A stretch of DNA of 23,141 nt, taken from B46-G9 sp964548365 (GTDB taxonomy: Bacteria > Desulfobacterota > DSM-4660 > Desulfatiglandales > Desulfatiglandaceae). Where the stretch lies: the NCBI GenBank assembly GCA_964548365.1, contig CAZJRD010000051.1, positions 1 to 23,141 on the forward strand. Direction: 5' to 3'. The notes beneath the pieces are model-generated. The model worked only from the letters and a program-made list of their open reading frames with translations. It searched no databases and was not told where the DNA came from. A program made the translations under genes and the position numbers. Each line of letters starts with the position of its first letter. Position 1 is the first letter of the stretch. This document shows, in pieces, positions 23,096-23,141 of the stretch.

Positions 23096-23141
23096 ATGCC
23101 TTACTAAGAAAATGAAAGGAAATCACAAAGGGCAAAATGAG

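Larger units (their letters stand above)
22555..23141. other. 587-base region without a firm gene
   Basis: The first 110 bases hold the kinase leader and promoter. A TTGACA hexamer at 22793-22798 has only TAGGAG at the right distance. A small plus-strand ORF (22831-22977) and a double hairpin (23045-23095) are listed separately. An AT-rich stretch near 22740-22830 shows no clear structure. The start of a next plus-strand gene could lie just beyond the window edge, but none can be supported. Confidence 0.5.

Overview
The window looks like a chromosomal segment of a Desulfobacterota (former Deltaproteobacteria) or similar anaerobic Gram-negative bacterium. The grounds are the ftsJ/rlmE-yebC-ruvC-ruvA-ruvB order, a Liv-type branched-chain amino acid uptake system with a Tat-exported binding protein, a catabolic thiolase, and a stand-alone receiver protein with a W-R-W-F-E-R-F tail. 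This placement is inferred from gene content recalled from memory; no search was run. No rRNA, tRNA, CRISPR array, phage module or intact insertion sequence was found.

Layout. 1-1356 (+): the 3' end of livG and all of livF, overlapping by one base. 1500-5095 (+): an RNA/DNA maintenance operon of rlmE, yebC, ruvC, ruvA and ruvB. 5096-5452: a decayed-looking minus-strand ORF containing a 13-bp perfect hairpin. 5453-6745 (-): a Tat-signal Liv-type binding protein facing livGF. 12586-7126 (-): a five-gene run of LsrF-like class I aldolase, zinc alcohol dehydrogenase, class II aldolase, OB-HD (YhaM-like) phosphohydrolase, and a GAF-HisKA protein without its ATPase domain. 12829-13701 (+): a universal-stress-protein/receiver fusion. 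13704-14591 (-): an EamA exporter. 14967-15728 (+): a sirtuin. 15725-16080: two different fold-back elements. 16134-22554 (-): TatD hydrolase, DUF255/thioredoxin-fold protein, DNA polymerase IV, thiolase and a PfkB sugar kinase. 22555-23141: mostly non-coding, with a doubtful small ORF and a tandem double hairpin.

How the parts work together. RuvABC processes Holliday junctions, and RlmE methylates 23S rRNA. LivG/LivF would energise uptake of a substrate caught by a LivK-like protein. The lsrF-adh-aldolase run is the best candidate for a little-described metabolic module: two mechanistically different aldolases and a medium-chain dehydrogenase lie behind one good sigma-70-like promoter. Its substrate cannot be read from sequence.

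The most unusual DNA is a 183-bp near-symmetrical fold-back element at 15725-15907 that supplies the stop codon of the sirtuin gene. A second inverted-repeat unit lies 40 bp further on. Two other repeat types sit at 5316-5351 and 11488-11695. Together they suggest a genome rich in small non-autonomous repeats placed in gene ends. The most unusual proteins are the USP-receiver fusion and the kinase lacking its catalytic domain. I see no clear defence or secretion system here.
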